64,000 bases of DNA from Kistimonas asteriae (GCF_018263925.1 NZ_JAEVHF010000007.1:1-64000); one strand, 5' to 3'; numbered from the stretch's first letter, positions 40,437 through 50,775 are shown. Numbers and translations: made by a program. Notes: generated by a model from the sequence alone, not told the origin.

Positions 40437-41252
40437 ATGACAGACTACGTCGTTGGCGATATCCAGGGTTGTTACTCGGACCTCCGCCACCTGCTGGACA
40501 AAGCCGGCTTTGACCCGGATCACGATACCCTCTGGGCCGCCGGAGACCTGGTCAACCGTGGCCCGGAGTCCCTGGAAACCCTGCGTTATCTCAAATCCCT
40601 GAAAAAACATTGCATTGCGGTACTGGGCAATCATGACCTTCACCTGCTGGCGGTGGCCCATGGCGTGCGGGGCGCCAAGCACTCCGATACCATTGATGAC
40701 ATACTCGCTGCGAAAGACCGGGATAAACTGCTTGACTGGCTCAGGCACCGCCCCCTGGTACACTACGACAAATCCCTCAAGACCCTGATGGTCCATGCTG
40801 GCATCCCGCCGATCTGGGATCTTGACCAGACCCGTGAGCGAGCCAGGGAGCTCGAAAAAGTCCTGCAGAGTAAAAAGTGCGGCGAGTATCTGGAAAACAT
40901 GTACGGTAACAGCCCCAGCCACTGGTCAGACAAACTCAAAGGGTGGGACCGCCTGCGTATGATCGCCAACTATTTCACCCGCATGCGCTTCTGCCAGGCA
41001 GACGGCACCCTGGACCTGGAAACGAAATCCGGCCTCAGCTCCCCGGTGAACGGCTTCGCGCCCTGGTTCGAGCACCCATCCCACCTACCGGGCAAGCTGA
41101 ATATCGTGTTTGGCCACTGGGCGGCACTGGAAGGTGAGACCGGCATGAAGCGTATTCATGCACTGGATACCGGCTGCGTCTGGGGTAATCGGCTGACATT
41201 GATGCGACTGACAGATTACCGGCGTTTCAGTGTCGACTGTGAGTGCCGATAA
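40437..41252 (+). CDS. apaH: Bis(5'-nucleosyl)-tetraphosphatase, symmetrical
   Basis: A 271-residue metallophosphoesterase that splits Ap4A to two ADP and can decap NpnN-RNA. Metal-binding motifs: VGDIQGCY, GDLVNRGP and VLGNHDLH; HAGIPPIWD and FGHWAALEG complete the site. It ends the surA-to-apaH block; no terminator was recognised before pilC. Confidence 0.96.
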   Translation: MTDYVVGDIQGCYSDLRHLLDKAGFDPDHDTLWAAGDLVNRGPESLETLRYLKSLKKHCIAVLGNHDLHLLAVAHGVRGAKHSDTIDDILAAKDRDKLLDWLRHRPLVHYDKSLKTLMVHAGIPPIWDLDQTRERARELEKVLQSKKCGEYLENMYGNSPSHWSDKLKGWDRLRMIANYFTRMRFCQADGTLDLETKSGLSSPVNGFAPWFEHPSHLPGKLNIVFGHWAALEGETGMKRIHALDTGCVWGNRLTLMRLTDYRRFSVDCECR

Positions 41253-41384
41253 TGAAATAAGCTGATCAGACGAGCACCCGTTGGCATTCCATGCACACAA
41301 TGCTGTTAAACTGGTGTGGTTTGGATACAATCGACAACGACTTCTGGTCAGAATAACCATAATCACTAAACCGGCTACTCGGAC

Positions 41385-42617
41385 ATGGCAAAGAAGGGCG
41401 CTCCCAAAACTCCCAAAACCAGCACTTTTGTCTGGGAAGGTAAGGATAAGAACGGCCGCAAGATCAAGGGTGAGGTGAGCAGCACCACCGTTGCCCTTGC
41501 CAAGGCCGAGCTTCGCAAGCAGGGTGTTAATCCCACCAAAGTCCGGAAGCAGGCGGTCAACCTCGGCGGTGGCGGCGGTGGCAAGATCAAGCCGCTGGAC
41601 ATTGCCTTCTTCACCCGGCAGCTGGCCACCATGGTCAAGGCCGGTGTACCACTGCTTAACGCCTTTGATATCACGGCCGAAGGCATCGACAAGCCGGCAA
41701 TGAAAAACCTGATCATGTCGATCAAGAATGATGTGGCCGGCGGCAGTAACATGGCTGACTCCCTGGGCAAACACCCCGAATACTTTGATGATCTCTATTG
41801 CAGCCTGATTGCCTCCGGTGAACAGTCCGGCGCGCTGGAAACCTTACTGGACCGGATTGCGACCTACAAAGAAAAGAGTGAAGCCCTCAAGTCCAAGATC
41901 AAGAAAGCCATGAACTACCCCATCGCGGTTGTCGCTGTGGCGTTCCTGGTCACCGGCATCCTGCTGATCAAGGTGGTTCCGCAGTTTGAAGAAGTCTTTG
42001 CCGGCTTCGGTGCTGAGCTGCCCGCCTTCACTCAGATGGTCATCAACTTGTCCGAAGCACTACAGGAATGGTGGTACATCGTCATTGGTGCGCTTGTGGC
42101 GTTTGGCTTTTCAGTGAAACAGATACTGAAAACCTCAGAAGCCGCCAGAGACAAACGGGACCGACTCGTCCTGCGGTTGCCGGTTGTCGGCGCCATCCTC
42201 GATAAATCCGCCGTTGCACGTTTCTCGCGAACCCTGGCAACCACCTTCTCAGCCGGTGTCCCCCTGGTAGAAGCACTGGACTCCGTGGCTGGCGCGGCAG
42301 GTAATGTCGTCTATCGCCAGGCGACAGAGACCATCAAAGAAGATGTTTCAACCGGTCAGCAGCTTCAGTTCGCCATGCGCAACGCGGGTATCTTCCCTAA
42401 CATGGCCATCCAGATGGTCGCGATCGGTGAAGAGTCAGGCGCACTGGATGAGATGCTCTCCAAAGTCGCCAACTACTATGAAGAAGAAGTCGATAACATG
42501 GTCGACGGTCTGACCAGCTTGATGGAACCGTTAATTATGGCAGTACTGGGTGTACTCGTAGGCGGCCTGATCGTTGCGATGTACCTGCCGATATTCCAGC
42601 TGGGTTCCGTGGTCTAA
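41385..42617 (+). CDS. pilC: Type IV pilus inner-membrane platform protein PilC
   Basis: A 410-residue protein with an N-terminal PilC-specific part (FVWEGKDKNGRKIKGEV) and two T2SS-F domains (about 75-195 and 280-400), each with membrane helices. The C-terminus MYLPIFQLGSVV is intact. PilC joins the assembly ATPases PilB/PilT to the pilus base. Here it stands without pilA, pilB or pilD, which usually flank it, so either the cluster is split or a rearrangement broke it at this point. Confidence 0.93.
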   Translation: MAKKGAPKTPKTSTFVWEGKDKNGRKIKGEVSSTTVALAKAELRKQGVNPTKVRKQAVNLGGGGGGKIKPLDIAFFTRQLATMVKAGVPLLNAFDITAEGIDKPAMKNLIMSIKNDVAGGSNMADSLGKHPEYFDDLYCSLIASGEQSGALETLLDRIATYKEKSEALKSKIKKAMNYPIAVVAVAFLVTGILLIKVVPQFEEVFAGFGAELPAFTQMVINLSEALQEWWYIVIGALVAFGFSVKQILKTSEAARDKRDRLVLRLPVVGAILDKSAVARFSRTLATTFSAGVPLVEALDSVAGAAGNVVYRQATETIKEDVSTGQQLQFAMRNAGIFPNMAIQMVAIGEESGALDEMLSKVANYYEEEVDNMVDGLTSLMEPLIMAVLGVLVGGLIVAMYLPIFQLGSVV

Positions 42618-42828
42618 TCAGCTTATTGTATGGAAATAATAGAGTTGTTGACCCTAATAAGAAGTCATTGAGCACCTCGTAGCGTGATTTCATCTCTTTG
42701 GGAGATGTCCATAAATACTGCCTCAGATCAGGGTATCTATCAGTAGTTTTAATACCACCCCCTACACTCCTAAATAATTGGAAATATAATCTGCTCACCA
42801 ATATCGCAGATACAGCATATATTGCCAA
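42618..42828 (-). other. possible gene remnant downstream of pilC
   Basis: The minus strand between pilC and the Gfo/Idh gene has an open stretch of about 70 codons with a protein-like composition (residues such as YPDLRQYLWTSPKEMKSRYE). It opens with TTG and runs into pilC on the other strand. I do not recognise a family. It may be the edge of a gene lost at the pilC breakpoint, or chance. Confidence 0.2.
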
Positions 42829-42878
42829 TTAACATCAACCTTTAGCACTAATAATTAAGATACCCCTAACTACCAAGC

Positions 42879-43895
42879 TTATTTTACTGCACTCCTGTAA
42901 CTATCCAGAAGGTCTTGAGTTTTTAGGGTTAATGCAACAGCCTGCTGATTTTTTTCCAACGAGGGATCGGCTGTAACAGCGGCAAAGTGACGCATCATGC
43001 TGACTTCTTGCGGCTCTTCAGAATCGGCTATCACAAACTCAAAATCTTTCGGTGTTACCATTCCGCAGCGCTTGATATAGCCATTGATATGATCTTTCTC
43101 ATCGAATGCAAAACTGTTTTTCCAGTCCAACACAAAGTCTGACAGGCTGACCATGCCCTCATGACCGAGGATATCAAGGTCCATCACGCACACTCCAATG
43201 CTATAGCCAAAATCAAACGTTGATGACTTACCATCCTCAAAGACCACAACACCGGAACCACGAATCACAGCCCCGGTGTCATCATCACGCACAATACCAC
43301 CTGCAATGGTTGCAATGGCTGTAGCAGGTTGCAGATATTCTGTAATCGCTCGCATTGAATACCAACCCATATCTCCGACTGCGCCAGTTGGCTCTTTTTC
43401 CGGATTAAAGCGAATGTTGCTTTTATCCATCAATGGAAAGAAGAACGAGCTGCGAACCGCCTGGGGTTCGCCAATCGACGCTACCATATCATCACGGATC
43501 TGCTGAGTACGGGGATTATGCGAGAAATGCGTGGCATCCATAAAGGCAACACCATGGCTGCCTGCTGCCGTGATTATTTTTTGCAGTGATTCGACGCTGG
43601 CAAACGGCTTCTCCACCAGGAGATGCTTTCTGTTTTCAGCTCCAAAGAGTGCAATCTCTTCCTTGCAGGCGGTTGGTGTCGCGATATAAACCGCATCGAT
43701 AGCATCAGAGCTGAGCATGTCCTGCCAGGTATTATAAGTAGTGGTAATGCCGTGTTCCTTAGCAAAGACTGTCGCAGATGCTGAACGACGACTGGCCACT
43801 GCCACTAATTCAATGGCTTCAACCTGCTTAACGGCATCGGCAATAACACCAGCAATCAACCCCGAACCGACAATACCTAAACGTAATTTAGACAT
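42879..43895 (-). CDS. Gfo/Idh/MocA family oxidoreductase
   Basis: A 338-residue NAD(P)-dependent oxidoreductase. The Rossmann motif GIVGSGLIAG is at the N-terminus; VEKPF supplies the catalytic lysine; a C-terminal alpha/beta domain follows. Substrates in the family are sugars, inositols and related alcohols; none can be named here. It stands alone between pilC and the choline lyase locus. GC is lower than in the housekeeping genes. Confidence 0.88.
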   Translation of the reverse strand: MSKLRLGIVGSGLIAGVIADAVKQVEAIELVAVASRRSASATVFAKEHGITTTYNTWQDMLSSDAIDAVYIATPTACKEEIALFGAENRKHLLVEKPFASVESLQKIITAAGSHGVAFMDATHFSHNPRTQQIRDDMVASIGEPQAVRSSFFFPLMDKSNIRFNPEKEPTGAVGDMGWYSMRAITEYLQPATAIATIAGGIVRDDDTGAVIRGSGVVVFEDGKSSTFDFGYSIGVCVMDLDILGHEGMVSLSDFVLDWKNSFAFDEKDHINGYIKRCGMVTPKDFEFVIADSEEPQEVSMMRHFAAVTADPSLEKNQQAVALTLKTQDLLDSYRSAVK

Positions 43896-43986
43896 ACATC
43901 AAATTCCTGTATTACGTCGCTTTATTGAATAAGAGCCACTCGATTAAGCTGCCCTTTTTCAAGTGCTACCTGTTGCATACTTTATT

Positions 43987-44011
43987 AGATCAGATCAAAT
44001 GGATCTGATCT
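43987..44011. repeat. perfect inverted repeat upstream of the SMR gene
   Basis: AGATCAGATC (43987-43996) and GATCTGATCT (44002-44011) flank a five-base centre. It lies about 90 bases before the Gfo/Idh start on one side and 200 before the SMR gene on the other. An operator is more likely than a terminator, because no T-run follows on either strand. The remaining 43,896-44,211 sequence holds no gene. Confidence 0.45.
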
Positions 44012-44211
44012 CTCAAAAAGAGGGCAAACTTACCACCGACTATGCACCTCTGTTTCATCTAATAGAGAGCACTCACCGGCAGAAATGCCAACATTTTCTG
44101 TTGGACCCCTGAAGCAAACCTGCAACAGGATAATTACGTCAAATTGCCATTGGTCATTTGGCCATTCCATCTTAGACTACGCCGCCTTGAACACCTGAAT
44201 GGGGACGTAAG

Positions 44212-44565
44212 ATGTTGCAGTTTCTTACTGCGCTGCCGCCAATGGTTGCATTACCTATCGCCATCGCCTGCGAAGTAGTTGCGACGTCCATGCTACCGAA
44301 AACACAACAGTTCAGTCAGCCTGTACCCACGCTTATCACCCTGGCGGGCTATGCGTTTGCATTCTTTCTGTTATCCGTCACCGTCAAGACAGTGCCTATC
44401 GGTATTGCCTATGCGATCTGGTGCGGCGCAGGCATTGTGCTTGTAGGTTTAATCAGCTGGCTGTGGCATGGTCAGCAGCTTGATCTGCCAGCGATTGTGG
44501 GTATTACCCTGATCATGGCGGGTACCATTGTGATTAACGTGTTTTCCGGATCAGTGTCACACTGA
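44212..44565 (+). CDS. Small multidrug resistance (EmrE-type) transporter
   Basis: A 117-residue inner-membrane protein with four helices. Glutamate 21 in AIACEVVATSMLPK matches the essential E14 of EmrE, which exchanges protons for cationic amines. SMR genes are found in glycyl-radical choline microcompartment loci, where export of trimethylamine or other quaternary amines has been proposed. Here it converges on the last shell-protein gene across a shared terminator, so it has its own promoter. Confidence 0.88.
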   Translation: MLQFLTALPPMVALPIAIACEVVATSMLPKTQQFSQPVPTLITLAGYAFAFFLLSVTVKTVPIGIAYAIWCGAGIVLVGLISWLWHGQQLDLPAIVGITLIMAGTIVINVFSGSVSH

Positions 44566-44611
44566 CAGGCAAACCGCTATTCACTGGCAAAATACTGTTT
44601 GGATTACTATA

Positions 44612-44652
44612 AAAAAGCGGGTTCAGAATCATGCTCTGAACCCGTTTTTTTA
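44612..44652. terminator. bidirectional terminator between SMR and shell-protein genes
   Basis: CGGGTTCAGA (44618-44627) pairs with TCTGAACCCG (44635-44644), with an A6 run on the left and a T7 run on the right. It ends both the SMR gene (+) and the choline locus (-). Confidence 0.9.
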
Positions 44653-44679
44653 CGCTGTTTCGATAGCGTCAGAAGCGAC

Positions 44680-44964
44680 TTATTTTGCCTGCGCAGGCAG
44701 AATAACTTCCACTTCGTCATGGGGACGCGGGATCACGTGCACAGACACCAGTTCTCCGACACGCTGTGCCGCTGCAGCGCCAGCATCCGTCGCTGCTTTA
44801 ACCGCACCGACATCCCCCCGCACCATCACAGTTACCAGACCACCGCCAGCCCGCTCCTTACCAACCAGCGTGACGTTGGCCGCCTTAACCATGGCATCAG
44901 CCGCCTCAATCGCGCCGACCAGACCTTTGGTTTCAATCATACCCAGTGCGTTGCTTACCGCCAT
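44680..44964 (-). CDS. Microcompartment hexameric shell protein, copy 1
   Basis: A 94-residue BMC-H protein ([21 protein letters not shown] ... [14 protein letters not shown] ... [10 protein letters not shown]). Hexamers of these tile the flat faces of the protein shell. The pore loop reads ERAGGGLV, where copies 2 and 3 have GSG; loss of the serine would change pore chemistry. It is the last gene of the leftward locus, 34 bases after the aldehyde dehydrogenase. Confidence 0.95.
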   Translation of the reverse strand: MAVSNALGMIETKGLVGAIEAADAMVKAANVTLVGKERAGGGLVTVMVRGDVGAVKAATDAGAAAAQRVGELVSVHVIPRPHDEVEVILPAQAK

Positions 44965-44998
44965 TTCTCCCTCCCAGGGAATAGTACGCTATGCAGGT

Positions 44999-46459
44999 TT
45001 AGCAGCCTTTCAGCTGGCTGATCACCTTGCGGGTTAATGCTTCAATATCAATATCAGTGACAGATGTCGTCGGCTGCGAACCGGATTCCAGTGACTCCGG
45101 CTCAATCAGGCCAAACGCGACATAACGCTTGTTAAACAGATGCAACGGCGTGACGTTGTCCGACGTGGATGAGCCACCAATACCGCCACAACCCAGCGTA
45201 AAAGCAGGTGGCAGGCCAGTAGTTGCCCCAACGCCGCCGTGGGTTGCCGGTGTATTCACCACCAGACGGGATACCGGTTTCTTGAGCGCAAATTCCTGAA
45301 TCAGCAGGTGATCCTGCGTATGCAACGCCAACGTGTGCCCTGCTCCTTCATAATTGAGCAATTCCATGCACAGTTCACAGGCTTCATGGGCATCCTGTAC
45401 CCGATAGAAGCCCAGCAGCGGGGAGAGTTTTTCCCAAGAGAACGGGAAATCCTTACCAACGTTGTCCCTTGCCTGCTCTGCTACCAGCACCTGCGTATAC
45501 GGCGGGACTTCCACACCGGCCATCCGGGCAATCGCTGCTGCAGGTTTACCCACAATTTTTGAGTTCAAACCACCACGGGGATTTTTGATCAGCGCTTCCA
45601 GCTTGCTGATTTCTTCCTGATTCAGGAAATAACAACCCTGGGCGATCATCTCGGCACGCACGGTATCGGCTATCACATGCTCTGTGACCACATGCTGCTC
45701 TGAGGCGCAGATCGTTCCGTAATCGAAGGTTTTACCCGTAATCACATGTCGCACAGCTTTTTTGATGTCCGCTGTCCGCTCGACGAATGCGGGCACATTG
45801 CCGGGACCAACCCCCAGTGCCGGTGTACCGGAACTGTACGCCGCCCGAACCATCGCCGAGCCACCGGTTGCCAGGATAATGCCGGTATCCCGGTGTTTCA
45901 TCAGCTCCGCCGTGCCTTCCTGAGTGGGGTAAGCCATAACGTTGACCAGATCTTCCGGCGCGCCCTCACGCTTCAGGGCTGAGCGCAGCAGTTCAACCGT
46001 ACGGGTAATTGCATTCAGCGCGGCAGGATGGGGGCTGATCACCACCGCATTGCCCGCCTTCACGGAAATCATCGCCTTATAGATGGCCGTTGACGTCGGA
46101 TTGGTTGACGGCACCAGACCTGCCACCACGACAAACGGCACAGCCACTTCCATCAACTGCTGTTCCTTGTCCTGGGCAATAATCCCGACGGTCTTCATGT
46201 CCTTGATGGAGTTCCAGAGAATCCGGCTGGCCAGCAGGTTCTTGGTCACCTTGTCCTTGACCCGGCCAAAGCCCGTCTCTTTCACCGCCATGTCCGCCAG
46301 TTCATGGGCATGCTGTTCCGCGATGTCCGCCATGGCCTTGACGAGGGTGTTGACCTGGGCCTGACTGTAACCGGCAAGAATCTTCTGTGCCGCCCGGGCT
46401 TTCGCCAGCAGGCAACGCACATCCTGCACTGAGAGCAGGTCTTTATCGAAGTCTTCCAA
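44999..46459 (-). CDS. cutF: Microcompartment acylating acetaldehyde dehydrogenase
   Basis: A 486-residue CoA-acylating aldehyde dehydrogenase of the PduP/EutE/CutF type that turns acetaldehyde, released from choline by CutC, into acetyl-CoA. The catalytic cysteine is C251 in [10 protein letters not shown], and NAD-binding residues lie in [12 protein letters not shown] and [15 protein letters not shown]-terminal 18-residue amphipathic helix ([18 protein letters not shown]) after a Ser/Thr/Pro linker looks like an encapsulation peptide that binds the shell. The symbol follows the use in choline clusters and rests on context. Confidence 0.9.
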   Translation of the reverse strand: MEDFDKDLLSVQDVRCLLAKARAAQKILAGYSQAQVNTLVKAMADIAEQHAHELADMAVKETGFGRVKDKVTKNLLASRILWNSIKDMKTVGIIAQDKEQQLMEVAVPFVVVAGLVPSTNPTSTAIYKAMISVKAGNAVVISPHPAALNAITRTVELLRSALKREGAPEDLVNVMAYPTQEGTAELMKHRDTGIILATGGSAMVRAAYSSGTPALGVGPGNVPAFVERTADIKKAVRHVITGKTFDYGTICASEQHVVTEHVIADTVRAEMIAQGCYFLNQEEISKLEALIKNPRGGLNSKIVGKPAAAIARMAGVEVPPYTQVLVAEQARDNVGKDFPFSWEKLSPLLGFYRVQDAHEACELCMELLNYEGAGHTLALHTQDHLLIQEFALKKPVSRLVVNTPATHGGVGATTGLPPAFTLGCGGIGGSSTSDNVTPLHLFNKRYVAFGLIEPESLESGSQPTTSVTDIDIEALTRKVISQLKGC

Positions 46460-46533
46460 CGGATGTCACCATTATTTTCCAAACCCTGTTTTTTTCAGCT
46501 TTTGCAGCAATAGTGCAAACAGCCACAGGGGAA

Positions 46534-47490
46534 TTAATGCCTTACAACCCGAATATCAAAATCAAACCGGTTGAAAAACGCGTCCAGCTGGTTCAGCTCT
46601 GCATTGCTGTAACCACCGACATGCTCGGCCGGGTACGCCAGGTCCAGCATCTTGTACTTGGTTTTGCCCATCTGGTGATAAGGCAGAACATCGATACGCT
46701 GGATGCCACCTTTTTTCGCCAGCGCCGTGACGTAATCAATCGCGCCGGTAATCGCGTCATAGGAGTCGTTGTAGCCGCGGATCAGCGGCATACGGATAGC
46801 AATGTTGGCGTTCAGTTCAACCAGGCGTTCCAGGTTTCGCTTCACCGCTTCATTGCCGATCCCGAAAATCGCCTTATGCTTCTCGGTATCAATGTGCTTG
46901 ATATCGAAAAGAAACAGATCGGTATGCGGCGCGAGTTTTTCGTAATTTTCCAGCGCCGTGGACCCATTGGTTTCGATGGCGGTATTGATCATGTTGCGCT
47001 TGCATTCCGCCAGCAGACGGGCCGCAAAATCTGCCTGCAGGGTGCACTCGCCACCACTCAGGGTGACGCCACCGCCAGATGCCATGTAGAAGTTGTAATC
47101 CTGAAGGATCACCGCCATCAGCTCCGGCACACTGACATCCTGCCCCATGATTTTCAGGGCGCCGCCCAGGCAGTTTTCCTCACAATGGTGACAGCCGATA
47201 CAGTTAACGGAACGATCAATGCCCTTCGGGGTATGCACACCCACCGGGCAGACTTCCACGCAGCGACCGCAATGCACGCATTTATCGGCATTGAACATCA
47301 CCTGGTAGGCATGGCTGATACTTTCCGGATTGGAACACCAGGGACAGCGCAGGTTACAGCCCTTGAAAAAGACCAGCGTTCGGATGCCGTCGCCGTCATA
47401 AATGGAGTATTTCTGGATATTGAAGATCCGACCCTTCAGCTCTTCAGCACCCGAGGTCGCAATCAATGAATTGCTATGCATGCTCGTCAT
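46534..47490 (-). CDS. cutD: Choline trimethylamine-lyase activating enzyme CutD
   Basis: A 318-residue radical-SAM enzyme that installs the glycyl radical on CutC. The SAM-binding cluster motif is C45-x3-C49-x2-C52 (GCNLRCPWC). Two extra ferredoxin-type clusters follow in CVHCGRCVEVCPVG and CIGCHHCEENCLGG, typical of this activase group. ATG 47490 (MTSMHSNS) or ATG 47481 could be the start. It lies 54 bases after cutC with a perfect hairpin between them. Oxygen sensitivity is expected. Confidence 0.94.
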   Translation of the reverse strand: MTSMHSNSLIATSGAEELKGRIFNIQKYSIYDGDGIRTLVFFKGCNLRCPWCSNPESISHAYQVMFNADKCVHCGRCVEVCPVGVHTPKGIDRSVNCIGCHHCEENCLGGALKIMGQDVSVPELMAVILQDYNFYMASGGGVTLSGGECTLQADFAARLLAECKRNMINTAIETNGSTALENYEKLAPHTDLFLFDIKHIDTEKHKAIFGIGNEAVKRNLERLVELNANIAIRMPLIRGYNDSYDAITGAIDYVTALAKKGGIQRIDVLPYHQMGKTKYKMLDLAYPAEHVGGYSNAELNQLDAFFNRFDFDIRVVRH

Positions 47491-47511
47491 TCAACCCTGT
47501 CTGTGGAAAAC

Positions 47512-47538
47512 GCCGGCAACACGACAAGTGTTGCCGGC
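47512..47538 (-). promoter_or_regulatory. perfect hairpin between cutC and cutD
   Basis: Eleven-base perfect arms (47512-47522 and 47528-47538) with a five-base loop lie between the cutC stop and the cutD start. In the transcript it is followed by GTTTT. It may act as a partial terminator or mRNA-stabilising structure, so that the lyase is made in excess over its activase. Confidence 0.65.
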
Positions 47539-47544
47539 ATCCAA

Positions 47545-50106
47545 TCAGAAGCCTTCAATCACAGTACGGCTGATGATTTCGTCCTGAACTTCCTTGCACA
47601 GTTCAACAAAGTACGCGCTGTATCCGGCGACACGGACGATCAGGTCACGGTATTTTTCCGGTTCCTTCTGCGCCTTGAGCAATACTTCGTTATCCACATA
47701 ACTGAACTGCATCTGACCGTTGCCCAGAATGGAAGCGGTACGCAGCAGGGTGATCAAGCCATTCTTGCCTTCCGGCGTATCCAGCAGGCCTTTCAGGAAC
47801 TTGAAGTTATGCACCATGCCGATGTTCATGGATTCCACGTTCATCTGGCTGACGGATTTGATAACGGCGGTAGGCCCACACTTGTCCGCCCCCTGTGACG
47901 GGCTGATACCGTCAGACAGCGGCATCCAGGCCAGTCGGCCATTGGGGGTCGCAGAAGTCAGTTCACCGATAGGGGTGTTGTTTGAGATGGACAGGGTACC
48001 GTGGCTCATTGTGGAATAGAGCATCTGGTACTTGCGGCATTCTTTTTCGGTCCACTCGGTCACTTCCCGGGCAAACTCATCCGCATAAGGATCATCATTG
48101 CCGTACTTGGGCGCATTGATGCAGTCGCGATGCAGCTGTTCGTAACCGACAAAGTTCGCTTCCAGAGCATCACGCAGCTGTGCCAGGGTGTACTTTCTGT
48201 CTTCGAAGACCAGCTTCTTGATCGCCGCCATGGAGTCGGCATACGTGGCCAGACCGGAGAAAATCAGACCCGGGCCATGGTTAATCACGGCGCCGCCACC
48301 GGCGACATCCTTACCACTTTCCATGCAGCCTTCCACAAACAGGGACATCAGCGGCTTGGGTGCTACATCACGGTGTACCCGCTGGCTGATGACCGTACCG
48401 ATCGCCGACAATTTCACAATATGGGCAATCTGGACTTTAACGGCCTGCTCGAAATCTTCGAAAGTTTTGAAGCTGTCCAGGCTGCCGGTATCAATCCCCT
48501 GCACGCTGTTGTACAGCGTCATACGACCACGGTTAAGTATGAATTCAAAGACAATGGGCCACTGGGTGTAACCGGTAGACGTCCACTGGTAGATACGGCC
48601 GGACTTTTGGGGTTCAACACAACCCATCATGCAGTAGTCGCGGGCATCTTCAAAATCGAAGCCCTTGCGCAGCATCATCTTGATATGGGAGTCATCAAAG
48701 TGGCAGGCCGGGAAGCCCATACCCGCTTTCACCACTTCAACGATCTTCTCCATGTATTCCTGCGGAGACTGATTGTGGATACGGCAGGCCAGTGACGGCT
48801 GGTAGACCTTGATGAAACGCACGGCGTCCATCATCAGATAGGTCAGGTCGTTACAGGCGTCGCCACCGGTGCGCTTCTGGCCACCGACGGTCAGGTTGAT
48901 AAACGGCTGGTAACCGGCAAAGTACTTGGCGCCCAGCTCGCTGGACATCCACATCATCTCGGAACATTTGATGATGAACGCCTGCATCAGTTCCAGCGCC
49001 TGCTCACGGGAGAGGCGGCCAGATTCAATATCTGCGGCGTACATTGGGTAGCAGTACTGGTCCATACGGCCGAGAGACAGACCGGTCTGATTCTCTTCGA
49101 CCTCAAACAGGGATTCCACGGTCCAGACCGCCTGCAGCGCTTCGTGGAAAGTCTGAGGCGGATTCGCTGGGACTCTGTCGTTCACTTCGGCAATAGCCAT
49201 CAGCTCGGCGCGGCGCGCCGGGTCGGTTTCACGCCCTGCCAGCGTCCGTGCATGCTCCGCCAGACGATGGGCGTATGCCATGACACCTTCGCAGGTTTCA
49301 ATCGCTGCCTTATAGAAGTAGATCTTGTCGATATCGTCCGGGTTTTCCATGCTCAGGCTGGTGAGGTGGGACTCCGCATCGGCCTTGATACCGTTCATCC
49401 CCTTGGTGAACAGCAAAACGTCAAAGCCCGGGCAGGTATCCCCACCACCGTTGATCTGGTGATAAGACAGATCACTGACATAGGTTTCACCGCTGAATTC
49501 CCAGATCCCCGCTTCACGGTAAAGCGCCTCACAGATCTCATCGACAGAGCGCCCTTTCCAGAAGGGGGCGATCTGCTCCCGGATCACCTGCTTGTCCGCT
49601 TCGGAAATTTCAAAGGGATCCTGGGGACGGGTGCTCATGGTATCGAGTTCTTCTTCCACCCAGCGCCAGGCAACATCGGGAGAGAATGCGCCGGCGCGGG
49701 GCTTGCCGCAGGGGTGACCGACAATCAGTTCATCGTTCTGGATCAGCAAAGGCGCAGTTTCGCAGGCAGCCCGAAAAGACTTGGCCCGCAGCATGATCGG
49801 TGGCAGACCGGGGTTATTCTTAGCGACTTCAGTAAACGCCAAGGCACGGTAAATAGACACGCTCGGACGAGCCTTCAGGTATTGATCCCGCAGACGCTGC
49901 ATACGGGGCGTCAACCCTTCCATCAGCTTACCGGAAGCAGGACTCGGTTCCGGCTGTTTGCCACCAGCAGCCGGCAGATGCTGGACGATTTCCCGGATCA
50001 GCTGGCGAAGCGCTTCTTCGCTGATGCCTTCCAGGGAGGGGTTTGACTGGGACGAGGAACCAAAGCGCTGGTCGTCAAATATGCTGGTGTTTTGCATCGT
50101 GGTCAT
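47545..50106 (-). CDS. cutC: Choline trimethylamine-lyase CutC
   Basis: An 853-residue glycyl-radical enzyme that splits choline into trimethylamine and acetaldehyde. The radical glycine is G828 (RVAGYSAYF), the catalytic pair C496 and E498 (GCVEPQ). Compared with the Desulfovibrio alaskensis enzyme as I know it, Y215, D223, C496, E498, T509, Y513 and G828 each fall seven places later than its Y208, D216, C489, E491, T502, Y506 and G821, so the choline pocket is complete. Residues 25-44 ([20 protein letters not shown]) form an amphipathic helix before a Pro/Ser linker, as in encapsulated GREs. It is the short type I form, not the longer Klebsiella type. Confidence 0.96.
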   Translation of the reverse strand: MTTMQNTSIFDDQRFGSSSQSNPSLEGISEEALRQLIREIVQHLPAAGGKQPEPSPASGKLMEGLTPRMQRLRDQYLKARPSVSIYRALAFTEVAKNNPGLPPIMLRAKSFRAACETAPLLIQNDELIVGHPCGKPRAGAFSPDVAWRWVEEELDTMSTRPQDPFEISEADKQVIREQIAPFWKGRSVDEICEALYREAGIWEFSGETYVSDLSYHQINGGGDTCPGFDVLLFTKGMNGIKADAESHLTSLSMENPDDIDKIYFYKAAIETCEGVMAYAHRLAEHARTLAGRETDPARRAELMAIAEVNDRVPANPPQTFHEALQAVWTVESLFEVEENQTGLSLGRMDQYCYPMYAADIESGRLSREQALELMQAFIIKCSEMMWMSSELGAKYFAGYQPFINLTVGGQKRTGGDACNDLTYLMMDAVRFIKVYQPSLACRIHNQSPQEYMEKIVEVVKAGMGFPACHFDDSHIKMMLRKGFDFEDARDYCMMGCVEPQKSGRIYQWTSTGYTQWPIVFEFILNRGRMTLYNSVQGIDTGSLDSFKTFEDFEQAVKVQIAHIVKLSAIGTVISQRVHRDVAPKPLMSLFVEGCMESGKDVAGGGAVINHGPGLIFSGLATYADSMAAIKKLVFEDRKYTLAQLRDALEANFVGYEQLHRDCINAPKYGNDDPYADEFAREVTEWTEKECRKYQMLYSTMSHGTLSISNNTPIGELTSATPNGRLAWMPLSDGISPSQGADKCGPTAVIKSVSQMNVESMNIGMVHNFKFLKGLLDTPEGKNGLITLLRTASILGNGQMQFSYVDNEVLLKAQKEPEKYRDLIVRVAGYSAYFVELCKEVQDEIISRTVIEGF

Positions 50107-50188
50107 CGCAAACTCAAGCCTTAAGTGGAGAGCCTCAGGGCCTGTCGATCCGTCCTGGGGCTATAACAATGAATCTGATCGTCAGCCT

Positions 50189-50473
50189 TTATTCACCCAG
50201 AAGGTATTGGGCCACAATCCGCTCTACGTCATCGTGGGGGCGGGGAATCACCAATGCCGTCTGCATTTCACCGACATCTTTGGCGGCCGCTATCGCGGCA
50301 TCGACGGCGGCCCTGACAGCACCCACATCCCCTTTCACCATGGCGGACACCAGACCTGAACCGACGTTTTCATAACCGATCAATTCCACGTTGGCAGCCT
50401 TGCACATGGCATCCGTGGCATAGACGCAGGTGACAAGGCCTTTGGTCTCAATCAGCCCCAGCGCATTACTCAT
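50189..50473 (-). CDS. Microcompartment hexameric shell protein, copy 2
   Basis: A 94-residue BMC-H protein ([23 protein letters not shown] ... [19 protein letters not shown]). Its pore loop has the usual GSG. Cysteines at 16 and 24 are unusual beside copies 1 and 3. It lies 23 bases after copy 3 and 82 bases before cutC. Confidence 0.95.
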   Translation of the reverse strand: MSNALGLIETKGLVTCVYATDAMCKAANVELIGYENVGSGLVSAMVKGDVGAVRAAVDAAIAAAKDVGEMQTALVIPRPHDDVERIVAQYLLGE

Positions 50474-50496
50474 TTACAGCTCCTGACGACAGGGAG

Positions 50497-50775
50497 TTAG
50501 GGTTTATGCAAAACCATGATCTTTTTGACGTAGTCGTGGGGACGCGGGATCACCGCCGAGGTGACATACCCTTCCGCCCGTTTCGCGGCTTCCACACCGG
50601 CATCCACGGCCGCCTGTACGGCGCCTACATCCCCCTGGACCATGGTGGTTACGAAGCCCGAGCCAATATTTTCGTAACCGATCATTTCAACATCAGCCGA
50701 TTTGGACATGGCGTCGGTCGCTTCCAGGTTGGCCACCACTCCCCATGTTTCTATCATCCCTAATGCGTTGCTCAT
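50497..50775 (-). CDS. Microcompartment hexameric shell protein, copy 3
   Basis: A 92-residue BMC-H protein ([23 protein letters not shown] ... ENIGSGFVTTMVQGDVGAV), first gene of the leftward choline locus. Pore loop GSG. The tryptophan in ETWG replaces the usual lysine next to the hexamer interface. A 715-base regulatory region lies upstream. Confidence 0.95.
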   Translation of the reverse strand: MSNALGMIETWGVVANLEATDAMSKSADVEMIGYENIGSGFVTTMVQGDVGAVQAAVDAGVEAAKRAEGYVTSAVIPRPHDYVKKIMVLHKP

